Of a stretch of DNA of 64,000 bases, positions 22,045 through 31,565 are shown piece by piece. This DNA comes from Burkholderia pyrrocinia. GTDB lineage: Bacteria > Pseudomonadota > Gammaproteobacteria > Burkholderiales > Burkholderiaceae. Position numbers and translations under genes: made by a program. The notes beneath the pieces were generated by a model. The model was not told the origin of the DNA and did no database searches. It was given only the letters and a program-made list of their open reading frames with translations. The stretch lies in the NCBI RefSeq assembly GCF_018417535.1, contig NZ_CP070977.1, positions 3,534,001 to 3,598,000 on the forward strand. Reading direction: 5' to 3'. Positions within the stretch are counted from its first letter, which is position 1, and every line of letters starts with the position of its first letter.

Positions 22045-23001
22045 TCAGGATTCCGCGAACAGCGACATCACCGAATCGCCGCGGCGGATCCGCGAGAACG
22101 TCTCGGCCAGCAGGCTCGCGCTCGTCAGCGAGCGGATCTTCGAGCACGCCAGCGATTCGGCCGACAGCGGGATCGTATCGGTGACAACCAGCTCGTCGAG
22201 TGCCGATGCGGCGATGCGATCGGCGGCGCCGCCCGACAGCACGGGGTGCGTCGCGTACGCGAACACCTGCTTCGCACCGCGATCCTTCAGCACTTGCGCG
22301 GCCTTGCAGAGCGTGCCGGCCGTATCGACCATGTCGTCCATGATCACGCAGGTGCGGCCTTCGACTTCACCGATGATGTTCATCACCTCGGCGATGTTCG
22401 CCTTCGGACGACGCTTGTCGATGATCGCGAGATCGCAGTTGAGCTGCTTCGCGAGTGCGCGGGCACGCACCACGCCGCCGACGTCCGGCGACACGACGAG
22501 CAGATCCGAGTAGTTCTGCTTGCGCAGGTCACCCAGCAGAATCGGCGTGGCGTAGATGTTGTCGACCGGGATGTCGAAGAAGCCCTGAATCTGGTCGGCG
22601 TGCAGATCCATCGTGATGATCCGCTCGACGCCGGCGATTTCCAGCATGTTCGCGACGACCTTCGCCGAGATCGCGACGCGCGCCGAACGCGGGCGGCGAT
22701 CCTGACGGGCGTAGCCGAAGTAGGGGATGGCAGCAGTGATCCGGCCGGCGGATGCGCGCTTGAGCGCATCGACCATGATCATCAGTTCCATCAGGTTGTC
22801 GTTCGCCGGCGCGCACGTGGATTGCAGGACGAAGACGTCCTTGCCACGTACGTTTTCCTGGATCTCGACCTGGATCTCGCCGTCGGAGAAACGGCTGACC
22901 ATCGCTTTGCCGAGGGGAATTCCAAGAATGTTGACGACTTCCTGGGCGAGCGCGGGATTCGCGTTGCCAGTAAAAACCATCAGGCCGTCATGGCTGCTCA
23001 T
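22045..23001 (-). CDS. prs: Ribose-phosphate pyrophosphokinase
   Basis: A 318-residue enzyme making PRPP from ribose 5-phosphate and ATP, which feeds purine, pyrimidine, His, Trp and NAD synthesis. Motifs: [31 protein letters not shown], the flexible-loop [29 protein letters not shown] and the PRPP-binding [17 protein letters not shown]. Length matches class I enzymes. It lies just after tRNA-Gln on the same strand. Confidence 0.97.
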   Translation of the reverse strand: MSSHDGLMVFTGNANPALAQEVVNILGIPLGKAMVSRFSDGEIQVEIQENVRGKDVFVLQSTCAPANDNLMELMIMVDALKRASAGRITAAIPYFGYARQDRRPRSARVAISAKVVANMLEIAGVERIITMDLHADQIQGFFDIPVDNIYATPILLGDLRKQNYSDLLVVSPDVGGVVRARALAKQLNCDLAIIDKRRPKANIAEVMNIIGEVEGRTCVIMDDMVDTAGTLCKAAQVLKDRGAKQVFAYATHPVLSGGAADRIAASALDELVVTDTIPLSAESLACSKIRSLTSASLLAETFSRIRRGDSVMSLFAES

Positions 23002-23044
23002 CGTGCACCTGCTTCAGGCTTAGGCGGGAAATGCGGGAAAATTT

Positions 23045-23121
23045 TGGCAGGGGAGGAAGGACTCGAACCCTCGCATGCCGGAATCAAAATCCGGTGCCTT
23101 GACCAACTTGGCGACTCCCCT
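23045..23121 (-). tRNA. tRNA-Gln (anticodon UUG)
   Basis: On the minus strand the 77 nt fold as a tRNA: acceptor AGGGGAG pairing with CTCCCCT, anticodon stem CCGGA/TCCGG around TTTTGAT (anticodon TTG), and T arm with GGTTCGAGTCC. The 3' CCA is encoded and the discriminator is G. Identity follows from the anticodon. It lies between ispE and prs, a placement seen widely in beta-proteobacteria. Confidence 0.95.
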
Positions 23122-23176
23122 ACACTTAACTGATAACTTCACCGGACTTGTGTAGGCCATCCGGCAAAGTAAAACT

Positions 23177-24058
23177 TCATGACGCGAAAGCGAAGAGCGG
23201 ATGCTCGTTCAGGCTCTCGGCAACTGCGCCGTTCCAACTGGCGGGCAGCCTGGCTTTCGCCGCTTCTGCCTCGTGCTTGCTGCGAAACACTGCAAACACG
23301 CTTGCTCCGGAGCCGGTCATCCTCGCGGGGGTCACATCATACAACCATTTGACCACCTGCGCAACTTCCGCGTACTTACTTGTCACAACCTGCTGCATGT
23401 CGTTCCGGCCGAAGCTGTCTGGCCATCCCGCATCGCTGTTTTGCTGTGCAAGAAAGTCAGCAATTGTGACGGGCTTCGAATCTCTTGTCAACAACTCATC
23501 TGAAAATATTTCAGCGGTCGGGACATGAACGCGTGGCGTCACAACCAAGAACCAGCGAGTCGGCAATTCTACCTCAGCTAATTCTTCTCCGATACCCTCT
23601 GCGAACGCATTTTTTCCAAAAATAAAAAACGGGACGTCTGCGCCGAGTTTGACCGCGAGTGACTGGAGTTCCGTGCGCGGCAGGTCGAGTTGCCACAGGC
23701 GGTTCAGCGCGAGCAGCGTCGTCGCTGCGTCGGAGCTGCCGCCGCCGAGGCCGGCACCCATCGGCAGGCATTTGTCGATCTCGATGTCGACACCGAACGC
23801 GGTGCCCGTGTACGCCTTCAGCAGGTTGGCCGCGCGTACGACGAGATCGCTTTCCTCGGGCACGCCGGGCACGTCGGTGACGCGCGCGACGCGACCGTCG
23901 TCGCGCAGCGTGAAGTGCAGCGTGTCACCCCAGTTCAGCAACTGGAACACGCTCTGCAGATCGTGATAACCGTTCGGGCGACGGCCGGTGATGTGCAGGA
24001 ACAGGTTGAGTTTCGCGGGCGCAAGGCAGTTGCGCAGCGAGCGGGTCGAATCGGTCAT
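23177..24058 (-). CDS. ispE: 4-diphosphocytidyl-2-C-methyl-D-erythritol kinase
   Basis: A 293-residue GHMP-family kinase acting in the non-mevalonate isoprenoid pathway. The N-terminus has [22 protein letters not shown] with the catalytic Lys and His, then the ATP-binding [20 protein letters not shown]. It follows lolB by 27 bp on the same strand, and is followed by tRNA-Gln. The C-terminal third is less GC-rich than most of the window, but motifs are intact. Confidence 0.95.
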   Translation of the reverse strand: MTDSTRSLRNCLAPAKLNLFLHITGRRPNGYHDLQSVFQLLNWGDTLHFTLRDDGRVARVTDVPGVPEESDLVVRAANLLKAYTGTAFGVDIEIDKCLPMGAGLGGGSSDAATTLLALNRLWQLDLPRTELQSLAVKLGADVPFFIFGKNAFAEGIGEELAEVELPTRWFLVVTPRVHVPTAEIFSDELLTRDSKPVTIADFLAQQNSDAGWPDSFGRNDMQQVVTSKYAEVAQVVKWLYDVTPARMTGSGASVFAVFRSKHEAEAAKARLPASWNGAVAESLNEHPLFAFAS

Positions 24059-24085
24059 GCGTATGTCGGAGCTAGGCGCACGTGC

Positions 24086-24706
24086 TTACTGATCGAGCAC
24101 GAGCTTGATGTCGAGCGGCGGTGTCGCACGCACGAGGTTGACGCGTTTGACGCCCGTGGCCGGGGCGTCCGCGTAGGCAAGGTAGTCGATCGTCCAGCCG
24201 TCCTGGCGGATCTGCTTGACGCGCGTGCCGTCGGCCGGATCGCGCACCGTCTCCGCGGGCGTCGCGGGCGCGGGCGTCGGCTGCAGCCAGTAGCGCAGGC
24301 CCGCGAGCGGCAGTGCGAAGCCGAGGGTTCGCTGCATCAGGTCGCCGACGTCCGCCGCGTATTGCGTCGGACGGTTCGGCAACTCGAGCGACGCCGCCTG
24401 CGGTGTCGATTTCACGACCGCGAGCGTCTGGCCGAGCGGGCTGCGCAGTTCGAGCGATACGTCGTCGCCATGCTCCTGCCAGTCGAAGTTGCCGTACACG
24501 TTCTGCTGCTTGCCGAGACGGTCGTCGTACTGCACCGCGAAGCGGCCATGGTAAGCGTGCGTCGCGGCGGTCTGCAGCGCCGCGCCTGCCGGCCCGCTGG
24601 CCGACGGCGGCGTGCTCGCGCAGCCGGCGAGCGCGAACGCCGCGCCGGCCGCGGCCAGCGTGCGCTGCGCGCGGGAGGACAGGGAAAGCATCGGGAACAT
24701 CTGCAT
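24086..24706 (-). CDS. lolB: Outer-membrane lipoprotein insertion factor LolB
   Basis: A 206-residue lipoprotein receiving lipoproteins from LolA and inserting them into the outer membrane. The signal ends with lipobox LAGCAS (LAAAGAAFALAGC). The mature part has the LolB pattern GRFAVQYDDRLGKQQNVYGNFDWQ and SPLGQTLAVV, then the Trp-rich GLRYWLQ stretch. The start ATG shares a base with the stop of the TPR gene (TGATG), so translation is probably coupled; two later ATGs are alternatives. Low overall similarity is normal for LolB. Confidence 0.88.
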   Translation of the reverse strand: MQMFPMLSLSSRAQRTLAAAGAAFALAGCASTPPSASGPAGAALQTAATHAYHGRFAVQYDDRLGKQQNVYGNFDWQEHGDDVSLELRSPLGQTLAVVKSTPQAASLELPNRPTQYAADVGDLMQRTLGFALPLAGLRYWLQPTPAPATPAETVRDPADGTRVKQIRQDGWTIDYLAYADAPATGVKRVNLVRATPPLDIKLVLDQ

Positions 24707-26529
24707 CAGAGGCCGTTGATCTGGAGGCGTTTCAGCGTCTGCACGAGCGTGTCGTTGTCGGGCTCGAGCTTCTGCGCCGCACGCCACGCGGAACGCGCGT
24801 CGTCCTGCGCGCCGCTCTTCCACAGCACTTCGCCGAGATGCGCGCCGATTTCGGCGTTCGGCTGCAGTTCGTACGCGCGCTGCAGGACTTTCGCCGCGCC
24901 GGCCGTATCGCCCATCCGGTACTTCACCCAGCCGAGGCTGTCCATGATGTACGCGTCGTTCGGCGCGAGCGTCATCGCCTTGTCGATCAGCTTGCTGGCT
25001 TCGGGCAGGCGCTGGTTGCGGTCGGCGAGCGAATAGCCGAGCGCGTTGTATGCCTGCGGATTGTCGGGCTGCGTGCGGATCAGCTCACGCAACTGCTTTT
25101 CCATCGTCGTGTAGTGGCCGGTCTTTTCCGCCGCCATCGCGTAGTCGTAGCGCAGGTCGGGATCGTCGGGGAAGTCCTGGACCGCCTGCCCGAGCCGTGC
25201 CTCGGCTTCCGGATAGCGCTTCGCGGTGAACAGGATCGACGCGTCGGTGCGCGCAACCACGGCCGCGTCGCGCGGGTCTGTGATCGGCAGGTTGTCGAGC
25301 ACCTTGCGCGCCTCGTCGGTCTTGCCCTGTTTCTGCAGCAACTGCGCGCGCGTGATCTGCGCGGGGAGATAGTGCTGGCTCGTCTGGTCGACCCTGTCGA
25401 GCCATTGCGACGCCTGCGCGTCGTTGTCCTGGTCGATCGCGATTTGCGCGAGGTAGATATAGCCCTGGCCGACGTCGAGGTTCGGCTGCTTGTCGCCGAG
25501 CTGCACGTACTGCTTCAGGTAGACGGTCGCTTCGTCGAGCTTCTTCTGCTGGATCCTGATCAGCGCGAGCGCCATCAGCGGCGTCGGATCCTTCGAGTCG
25601 AGCTTGCGCATCGTCTCGAACTGCTTCTGCGCGTCGTCGAGGCGATCGTCGGCGAGATAGAGCTGCGACAGCGCGAGCCGCGCGTCGCGCGACTTCGGAT
25701 TCTGCTGAACATATTTCTCGAACGACGCGATGCCCGCCGCGCGTTCCGCCGGCCCCATCTGCGACAGCATCAGCGCCGCCGGCAGGTAGTCGGGGCGGAG
25801 CTGCAGCGCCTGCTTCAGCGACCGCGCGGCGCCTTCCTTGTCGTCGACCGCGAGCTGTTGCCGCGCGATCGCGAGCTGCGCCTCGGGCCGGTTCATGTCG
25901 TTCTTCAGCATGTCCTTCAGCACCGCGAGGCCGCCGACGCGGTCGGAGCCGCGCACGAGCAATGCCTGCAGCGCGAGGATCGCGGGGCCGCGCGTCTCGC
26001 CGGTCGCGCGGGCCAGCTCGCGCGCGAGCATCGGCTGCGCGTCGGCCGGCTTGCCGGCGAGCACCAGCAGCGCGGCGTCGACCTGCGACGCGCGGTTCGA
26101 GTCCGGCGCGTACTGGCGCCACAGGTTCGCGGCGGACAGCGCGTCGGCCGGGCTCTGCGCGCCGAGCGCGATCTCGGTCGCGCGCTGCGCCATGCGCGGA
26201 TCGCGCGTGTCGCGGGCCAGCGCGAGGTAGGTCTGGTACGCCGGCGCCGGCTGGTTGCGCTGGAGCGCGACCTCGGCGGCGAGCACCTGGTAGACGATCT
26301 GGCTCGTCAGCGGGACGCCGGGGAGATTCTTCTGCTCGTCCGGCATCACATGCTCGAACGCACCCTGCGGCTCCGCGTCGTCCGATGCCGGATCCTGCGC
26401 GTGAGCCGGGAAGGCGGTGAGGGTCCAGGCGGCAAACAGCGCGGCGCCGAGTGTACGGCGGACCGGGAAGGCGCGCACGCCGCGCGCGGCGGCGGGGCGC
26501 TTCTGAAGCAGCGTCGAGGGCAAGGTCAT
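24706..26529 (-). CDS. Secreted tetratricopeptide-repeat protein
   Basis: A 607-residue protein with an N-terminal signal (RRTLGAALFAAWTLTAFPAHA) and about a dozen TPR-like helical pairs, clearest at the C-terminus (AYNALGYSLADRNQRLPEASKLIDKAMTLA-type repeats, then SLGWVKYRMGDTAGAAKVLQRAYEL). It is probably periplasmic and a scaffold for protein contacts. It is co-transcribed and overlaps lolB, a pairing found throughout beta-proteobacteria, which suggests a role in outer-membrane assembly; no specific partner can be named. Confidence 0.85.
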   Translation of the reverse strand: MTLPSTLLQKRPAAARGVRAFPVRRTLGAALFAAWTLTAFPAHAQDPASDDAEPQGAFEHVMPDEQKNLPGVPLTSQIVYQVLAAEVALQRNQPAPAYQTYLALARDTRDPRMAQRATEIALGAQSPADALSAANLWRQYAPDSNRASQVDAALLVLAGKPADAQPMLARELARATGETRGPAILALQALLVRGSDRVGGLAVLKDMLKNDMNRPEAQLAIARQQLAVDDKEGAARSLKQALQLRPDYLPAALMLSQMGPAERAAGIASFEKYVQQNPKSRDARLALSQLYLADDRLDDAQKQFETMRKLDSKDPTPLMALALIRIQQKKLDEATVYLKQYVQLGDKQPNLDVGQGYIYLAQIAIDQDNDAQASQWLDRVDQTSQHYLPAQITRAQLLQKQGKTDEARKVLDNLPITDPRDAAVVARTDASILFTAKRYPEAEARLGQAVQDFPDDPDLRYDYAMAAEKTGHYTTMEKQLRELIRTQPDNPQAYNALGYSLADRNQRLPEASKLIDKAMTLAPNDAYIMDSLGWVKYRMGDTAGAAKVLQRAYELQPNAEIGAHLGEVLWKSGAQDDARSAWRAAQKLEPDNDTLVQTLKRLQINGL

Positions 26530-26623
26530 GGAAATCCGTTCGATGTTTCAACCGATTGTAACGCGCTCGCTACAATACACGCACGATCGTGATAGGGTCT
26601 GTTTACATATGGAACGCACATGC

Positions 26624-26723
26624 GAATGCCCGAAATCGCCCGCATGGCAAGAAGCGAGGAGTGCCGTTTGGCGAGCCAAACAAGCGACGAGCGACGCCGC
26701 CATGCGGGCGATTTCGGGCATTC
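26624..26723. repeat. Inner hairpin 1 of the element (25-bp perfect stem)
   Basis: The arms 26624-26648 and 26699-26723 begin GAATGCCCGAAATCG and end in its complement. The 50-nt loop holds the extra stem GTTTGGC-GA-GCCAAAC at 26666-26681. No T-run follows. Confidence 0.9.
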
Positions 26724-26749
26724 CCGTAACATGAATTTTTTAATTTGGG

Positions 26750-26847
26750 GTTGCCACGAGAACGGCCGCTCGCCGCGTTGCGCTCCTTGGCGATACGTCA
26801 GTATTCGCGGCGTCGCGCGCCTCGCGAGCGGCCGTTCTCGTGGCAAC
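26750..26847. repeat. Inner hairpin 2 of the element (24-bp perfect stem)
   Basis: The arms 26750-26773 and 26824-26847 begin GTTGCCACGAGAACGG and end in its complement, around a 50-nt GC-rich loop. The sequence is unrelated to hairpin 1, but the stem and loop sizes are nearly equal. Confidence 0.9.
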
Positions 26848-26896
26848 GCATGCGCGTTCCATATGTAAACAGACCCTAGTCTCAGACCCGCAAAAC

Positions 26897-27724
26897 ATGC
26901 CAGAGTTGCCAGAAGTCGAAGTCACGCGCCGGGGCATCGAGCCCTTTGTCGCGGGCCGCCGTGTCGAGCGTGTCGACGTCCGTACCGCGATGCTGCGCTG
27001 GCCCGTGCCGGCGGGGCTCGCCGAGCAGTTGCGCGCGCGCGAAGTGCTCGCCGTCGAACGTCGCGGCAAGTACCTGCTGTTCGAGGTCGACGCGGGCTGG
27101 TTCATCGTCCATCTCGGCATGACGGGCACGCTGCGCGTGCTACCCGCGGCCGGCGTGCCGGTCGCCGCGAAGCACGACCACATCGACTGGATCTTCGACG
27201 AATTCGTGCTGCGGTTTCGCGATCCGCGCCGCTTCGGCGCCGTGCTGTGGCACCCGCGCGAAGCGGGCGACGTGCATGCGCATCCGCTCCTCGCGAGCCT
27301 CGGCGTCGAGCCGTTCTCGCCGGCGTTCACCGGCGCGCTGCTGCACGCGCGCACGCGCGGCCGCACGGTGTCGGTCAAGCAGGCGCTGCTCGCGGGCGAC
27401 ATGGTTGTCGGCGTCGGCAACATCTATGCGTCGGAGAGCCTGTTTCGCGCCGGCATCCGGCCGACGACGGCCGCCGGCAAGGTCTCGCTGCCGCGCTACG
27501 AGCGGCTGGCCGATGCGGTGCGCGCGACCCTCGCGGATGCGATCGAGCGCGGCGGCAGCACGTTGCGCGACTTTGTCGGCAGCAACGGCGAAAGCGGCTA
27601 TTTCCAGCTCGACTGCTTCGTCTACGACCGTGCCGGCCAGCCTTGCCGCGTATGCGGCACGCCGATCCGCCAGATCGTGCAGGGTCAGCGGTCGACCTAT
27701 TTCTGCCCGACCTGCCAGCGTTGA
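26897..27724 (+). CDS. mutM: Formamidopyrimidine-DNA glycosylase
   Basis: A 275-residue bifunctional glycosylase/lyase that removes 8-oxoguanine. It begins [13 protein letters not shown], with the catalytic N-terminal Pro and Glu, has the H2TH region ([17 protein letters not shown]) and ends in the zinc finger [10 protein letters not shown]...YFCPTCQR. The ATG at 26897 is 18 bp past the repeat element, so the element may supply or disrupt the promoter. It shares frame and strand with mutY, 24 bp on. Confidence 0.97.
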   Translation: MPELPEVEVTRRGIEPFVAGRRVERVDVRTAMLRWPVPAGLAEQLRAREVLAVERRGKYLLFEVDAGWFIVHLGMTGTLRVLPAAGVPVAAKHDHIDWIFDEFVLRFRDPRRFGAVLWHPREAGDVHAHPLLASLGVEPFSPAFTGALLHARTRGRTVSVKQALLAGDMVVGVGNIYASESLFRAGIRPTTAAGKVSLPRYERLADAVRATLADAIERGGSTLRDFVGSNGESGYFQLDCFVYDRAGQPCRVCGTPIRQIVQGQRSTYFCPTCQR

Positions 27725-27748
27725 AACCCTTTTCCACGATTAGATAAC

Positions 27749-28855
27749 TTGAAGCCGCCCCGCATCGCCCCCGCTCCGTTTCCCGTCACGCCGCTGCATC
27801 GCACGTTCGCCACGCGCCTGGTCGCGTGGCAGCGCGAGCACGGCCGTCACGACCTGCCGTGGCAGAACACCCGCGATCCGTACCGGATCTGGCTGTCGGA
27901 AATCATGCTGCAACAGACGCAGGTGTCGACCGTCATCCCGTATTACACGCGCTTTCTCGAACGCTTCCCTGACGTCGCCGTGCTCGCGGCCGCGCCGAAC
28001 GACGACGTGATGGCGCTGTGGGCGGGGCTCGGCTACTACTCGCGTGCACGCAACCTGCACCGCTGCGCGCAGGTCGTCGTCGCCGAGCACGGCGGCGCGT
28101 TTCCGGCGACGCCCGACGCGCTGGCCGAACTGCCCGGCATCGGCCGCTCGACGGCCGCGGCGATCGCGTCGTTCGCCTACGGCGCGCGCGCGACGATCCT
28201 CGACGGCAACGTGAAGCGCGTGCTCGCGCGGGTGTTCGGCGTCGAGGGCTTTCCCGGCGAGAAGCGCGTGGAGAACGACATGTGGGCGCTCGCCGAATCG
28301 CTGCTGCCCGACGCCGCGAACGCGGCCGACGTGAGCGCATATACGCAGGGCCTGATGGATCTCGGCGCGACGCTGTGCGTGCGCGGCAAGCCCGATTGCG
28401 CGCGTTGCCCGTTCGCGGGCGACTGCGTCGCGCAATCGACGGGCCGCCAGCGCGAACTGCCGGCCGCGCGGCCGAAGAAGGCCGTGCCGACGCGCAAGAC
28501 CTGGATGCTCGTGCTGCGCGATGGCGACGCCGTGCTGCTCGAGCGCCGGCCGCCGGCCGGCATCTGGGGCGGCCTGTGGAGCCTGCCGCAAGCGGACGGC
28601 GACGCCGCGCTCGCGGAACTCGCGCGCGGCTTCGGCGGCGGCGGCCCCGTGCCGCTCGCGCCGCTCACGCACACGTTCACGCATTTCCGGCTCGAGATCG
28701 AGCCTCGACTGAGCGACATGGCGGACGGCGGCGGCCTGCCGTCGCACGCGCGGGATGCCGAGACCGCATGGGTGCCGCTGAGCCGGCTCGATGCGTACGG
28801 CGTGCCGGCGCCCGTGCGCAAGTTGCTCGACGCACTGAGCGGGCCGCTGCTGTAA
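27749..28855 (+). CDS. mutY: A/G-specific adenine glycosylase
   Basis: A 368-residue enzyme that removes A mispaired with 8-oxoguanine. Visible: catalytic Glu in WLSEIMLQQTQV, helix-hairpin-helix ELPGIGRSTAAAIASFAYG, catalytic Asp in ILDGNVKRVLAR, the iron-sulfur cysteines CVRGKPDCARCPFAGDC (spacing 6-2-5) and a C-terminal MutT-like domain (RPPAGIWGGLWSLPQ). No ATG is near; TTG at 27749 is the likely start, with a weak ribosome site. It completes the mutM pathway and probably shares its transcript. Confidence 0.93.
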   Translation: MKPPRIAPAPFPVTPLHRTFATRLVAWQREHGRHDLPWQNTRDPYRIWLSEIMLQQTQVSTVIPYYTRFLERFPDVAVLAAAPNDDVMALWAGLGYYSRARNLHRCAQVVVAEHGGAFPATPDALAELPGIGRSTAAAIASFAYGARATILDGNVKRVLARVFGVEGFPGEKRVENDMWALAESLLPDAANAADVSAYTQGLMDLGATLCVRGKPDCARCPFAGDCVAQSTGRQRELPAARPKKAVPTRKTWMLVLRDGDAVLLERRPPAGIWGGLWSLPQADGDAALAELARGFGGGGPVPLAPLTHTFTHFRLEIEPRLSDMADGGGLPSHARDAETAWVPLSRLDAYGVPAPVRKLLDALSGPLL

Positions 28856-28949
28856 CGAAAGGGGAAGGGCGCGGCGCGGGCCGCGCGCTCAAGAGAACGC
28901 CGGGCCGTCCCGGGTTGTTTGCCCCGAAGGCAGTCCCTTCAGGGCGCGC

Positions 28950-29585
28950 TTACAGCCAGCCGTGCCGGTCGAGCACGTGATGCACGGCGTCGATGCGTGC
29001 GCCGACGTCCGGAAACTCCATCAGCTTTTGCCGCGCTCGCAGGTCGAGCGGCAGCAGTTCCGCGAGGCGGTTCGACACCCAGCTCGGATCGTCGAGGCGG
29101 AACGGTTCGCCGAACGGCAGCTTGCCGGGCTCGGATTTCTTAAGCGCGTCGATGATGCGCTCGAGCACCTCGGCGCACGAGCCGAACTGCGCGAGCGTCT
29201 GTTCGCCTTCGAGCGGGATGTCGTCGGGCAGCGGCTCCGCGATGCCGACCAGCAGCCCGTTGCCTTCGACGCGATACGACAGCAGTTCGAAACGCTGCGT
29301 GCCGACGGCTTGCAGATACAGCATCCCGAATTCGCCGGTATCGCACTCGGTGATGCGCGCCATGCAGCCGATGGTCTCGGGCACCGACACGGCGCCGTCC
29401 TGTGCGACTTCGGGCCCGCTCTTCAGCAGGCATACGCCGAACGGCGCGTTGTCGCGCAGGCACGCGCGAGACATGTCGAGATAGCGCGCCTCGAACACCT
29501 TGAGCGGGAGCAGGCCCCCCGGAAACAGCACCGTGTGCAGCGGAAACAGCGGCAGGTCGATCAGGGTGGTCGATAGGGAGGACAT
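28950..29585 (-). CDS. LON-type substrate-binding domain protein
   Basis: A 211-residue protein made only of the LON N-terminal (LAN) domain: LPLFPLHTVLFPGGLLPLKVFEARYLDM, GVCLL, then MARITECDTGEFGMLYLQAVG. There is no ATPase or protease part, so it is not a Lon protease. Such free-standing domains are common in proteobacteria and are thought to bind polypeptides, but the role is not known. It sits at the downstream end of the rapZ-hprK block, 27 bp after rapZ, convergent with mutY. Confidence 0.85.
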   Translation of the reverse strand: MSSLSTTLIDLPLFPLHTVLFPGGLLPLKVFEARYLDMSRACLRDNAPFGVCLLKSGPEVAQDGAVSVPETIGCMARITECDTGEFGMLYLQAVGTQRFELLSYRVEGNGLLVGIAEPLPDDIPLEGEQTLAQFGSCAEVLERIIDALKKSEPGKLPFGEPFRLDDPSWVSNRLAELLPLDLRARQKLMEFPDVGARIDAVHHVLDRHGWL

Positions 29586-29612
29586 GGCGCGCTGAAGAAG
29601 GGGCGGGTGTCG

Positions 29613-30521
29613 CTAGGGTCGGTCGACCTCGGAGACGAGCCGCGACGACGCGTCGACATCCACTGGCGCGTCACGATGCCGCACGATCACGTTCGCCTCG
29701 TGCGCGAGGCGCGCGGCGAGCGTTTCCGCGATGAACACCGAGCGATGCTGGCCGCCGGTGCAGCCTATGGCGACGGTCAGGTAGCTGCGGTTGTCATCGC
29801 GGAAGTGCGGCAGCCATTTCATCAGGAACGCATGGATGTCGTCGATCATCTGGTGGACGATCGGCAGTGCGTCGAGAAAGGCGATGACCGGCTGGTCGAG
29901 CCCGGTGAGCGGGCGCAACTCGTGGTCGTAGTACGGATTCGGCAGCGCGCGCACGTCGAACATCAGGTCGGCGTCGAGCGGTACGCCGCGCTTGAAGCCG
30001 AACGACTCGAACATCACCATCAGGTCGTTGTTCTTCTGCTCGATGAAGCGCTTGACCCACGTGCGCAGCACGTTCGCGCGCAGCGTACTCGTATCGACCT
30101 GGTGGCCGAACTCGGCGAGCGGCGCGACGAGGTCGCGTTCGCGCTCGATCGCTTCCTCGAGCGACGACAGCAGGCCGACGTCCGCATCGTGCGACAGCGA
30201 ACCGGACAGCGGATGGCGGCGGCGCGTTTCGGAGAAGCGCTGGATCAGCGCCTGGGTGCTCGCGTTGAGGAACAGCACGCGCACGTCGTGCTCGCGCGAC
30301 AGTTCCCGGATCAGGCCGGGCATTTCGTCGAGCGATGCGCTCGAGCGCGCGTCGATCGCGACCGCGAGCCGGCGCTGGCCGTCCTCCGCGAGGTAGCGGG
30401 CGAGTTCGGGGAGCACATGCGGCGGCAGGTTGTCGACGCAGTAGTAGCCTGCGTCTTCGAGCGCGTTCAGCGCGACGGACTTGCCTGAGCCGGAGATGCC
30501 GGTGATTAGGACGATGCGCAT
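29613..30521 (-). CDS. rapZ: RNase adapter protein RapZ
   Basis: A 302-residue nucleotide-binding protein. The N-domain has the P-loop [14 protein letters not shown] and a Walker-B-like region; the C-domain (from about 165) has [21 protein letters not shown] and the family end region [16 protein letters not shown], which binds RNA. In E. coli RapZ guides RNase E to the sRNA GlmZ and so controls glucosamine-6-phosphate synthase. Here its targets are unknown. The start MRIVLITG is chosen; a start ten codons upstream is possible. It lies 75 bp after hprK. Confidence 0.93.
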   Translation of the reverse strand: MRIVLITGISGSGKSVALNALEDAGYYCVDNLPPHVLPELARYLAEDGQRRLAVAIDARSSASLDEMPGLIRELSREHDVRVLFLNASTQALIQRFSETRRRHPLSGSLSHDADVGLLSSLEEAIERERDLVAPLAEFGHQVDTSTLRANVLRTWVKRFIEQKNNDLMVMFESFGFKRGVPLDADLMFDVRALPNPYYDHELRPLTGLDQPVIAFLDALPIVHQMIDDIHAFLMKWLPHFRDDNRSYLTVAIGCTGGQHRSVFIAETLAARLAHEANVIVRHRDAPVDVDASSRLVSEVDRP

Positions 30522-30596
30522 GGGAAGCAGAGAATCCTGACGTTTCATCATAGCACCGGCTCGACGCGTCGGCGTTGCGCGGCCGGCGCGTGCGGG

Positions 30597-31565
30597 TTAC
30601 ACCAGCTTGCCGGGGAACTGACTGTCGGGATCTTGCATCGCGAGTCGTTGCCGATCCATGAAATCGCGCAACGTGTCGATTCCGCGCAACTGCAGGATCG
30701 TGTTCCGGACGGCAGCCTCGACGAGCACCGCGAGGTTGCGGCCGGCCGCGACCTGGATCGTGACCTTGCTGATCGGCAAACCGAGTACGTCGACGGTCTG
30801 GCTTTCCAGCGGCAGGCGCTGGAATTCGCCGTCGGGGCGCCGCACGAGCTGGACGATCAGCTTCAGCTTCATTTTCCGCCGCACGGCGGTCTCGCCGAAG
30901 ATCGTCTTGATGTCGAGCAGGCCGAGGCCGCGCACTTCGAGCAGGTTTTGCAGCAGCGGCGGGCAGCGCCCTTCGACGAAATCGGGGCCAAGACGGACGA
31001 AATCGACCGCGTCGTCGGCGACGAGGCCGTGGCCGCGGCTGATCAGCTCGAGGCCGAGTTCGCTCTTGCCGAGGCCCGAGTCGCCGGTCAGCAGCACGCC
31101 CATCCCGAGGATGTCGATGAACACGCCGTGCAGCGTCGCGCGCGGCGCGAGGATGCGCGACATGTAGAGCCGCAGGCTGTCGATTACCGCGGCGGCCGAC
31201 ATCGGCGTCGTGAACAGCGGGGTAGACGAGCGCGTGCAGCGCAGCACGAGTTCGGGCGGCGCCGCGGCGCCGCCGGCGACGACGAGGAACGGCGGTTCGA
31301 GGGCGATCAGCTCGGCCATGTGGCGCGAGCGGTCTTCGTCGGTCTGGCGCTGGTAGTAGTCGATTTCGGCTTCGCCCAGCACCTGGATCCGGTTCGGGTG
31401 GATCAGGTTCAGGTGGCCGACGAGGTCGGCGCTCGACGTCGCGTTGCCGACCGTGTCGGCCGAAAAGCCGCGTTCCCAGCCTTCATGCCCCGTCAGCCAG
31501 CTCAGCTTCAGCGTGGCCGCGTTGTCGTCGAAGATGCTCTGGGCGTTGATGCTGGACGTATCCAT
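30597..31565 (-). CDS. hprK: HPr kinase/phosphorylase
   Basis: A 322-residue enzyme that phosphorylates or dephosphorylates a serine of HPr. The C-terminal catalytic domain has the P-loop [16 protein letters not shown], the capping motif RGHGLVADD and the family signature [16 protein letters not shown]. The N-terminal domain (1-130) resembles MurE-like folds. In proteobacteria it sits with ptsN and rapZ, as here, and is linked to carbon or nitrogen PTS control rather than classical catabolite repression. ATG with GGAG is clear. Confidence 0.95.
   Translation of the reverse strand: MDTSSINAQSIFDDNAATLKLSWLTGHEGWERGFSADTVGNATSSADLVGHLNLIHPNRIQVLGEAEIDYYQRQTDEDRSRHMAELIALEPPFLVVAGGAAAPPELVLRCTRSSTPLFTTPMSAAAVIDSLRLYMSRILAPRATLHGVFIDILGMGVLLTGDSGLGKSELGLELISRGHGLVADDAVDFVRLGPDFVEGRCPPLLQNLLEVRGLGLLDIKTIFGETAVRRKMKLKLIVQLVRRPDGEFQRLPLESQTVDVLGLPISKVTIQVAAGRNLAVLVEAAVRNTILQLRGIDTLRDFMDRQRLAMQDPDSQFPGKLV

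Larger units (their letters stand above)
26593..26878. mobile_element. 286-bp MITE-like element with three nested hairpins
   Basis: The terminal inverted repeats are 32 bp (26593-26624 and 26847-26878) and differ at one base; each starts TAGGGTCTGTTTAC read inward. Inside are two perfect long hairpins: 26624-26648 with 26699-26723 (25 bp) and 26750-26773 with 26824-26847 (24 bp). The loop of the first contains a further 7-bp stem (GTTTGGC/GCCAAAC). The sequence next to each GGGTCTG end is TA, as if a TA target had been duplicated. No transposase is present. As single strand or RNA it would fold into a three-way junction. It is best described as a non-autonomous transposable element; a REP-type structure is the alternative. 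Confidence 0.7.
26530..26896. other. Divergent intergenic region carrying a repeat element (367 bp)
   Basis: The region separates the TPR/lolB/ispE operon (left) from mutM (right). 286 of its bases are the inverted-repeat element at 26593-26878. Only 63 bp to the left and 18 bp to the right are outside it, so native promoters are either in those flanks or in the element. Confidence 0.7.

Noticed and set aside
26620..26868. Short open frames inside the inverted-repeat element, on both strands
   Set aside because: They are built from the hairpin arms, have no ribosome sites and no recognisable domain; the palindromes explain them better than protein coding.
28869..28886. Hairpin GCGCGGC-GCGG-GCCGCGC between mutY and the LON-domain gene
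   Set aside because: Very GC-rich sequence forms such stems by chance and no T-run follows, so it is not called a terminator.
28950..29585. Lon protease
   Set aside because: Only the N-terminal substrate-binding domain is present; no ATPase or Ser-Lys protease part exists in the neighbouring sequence.
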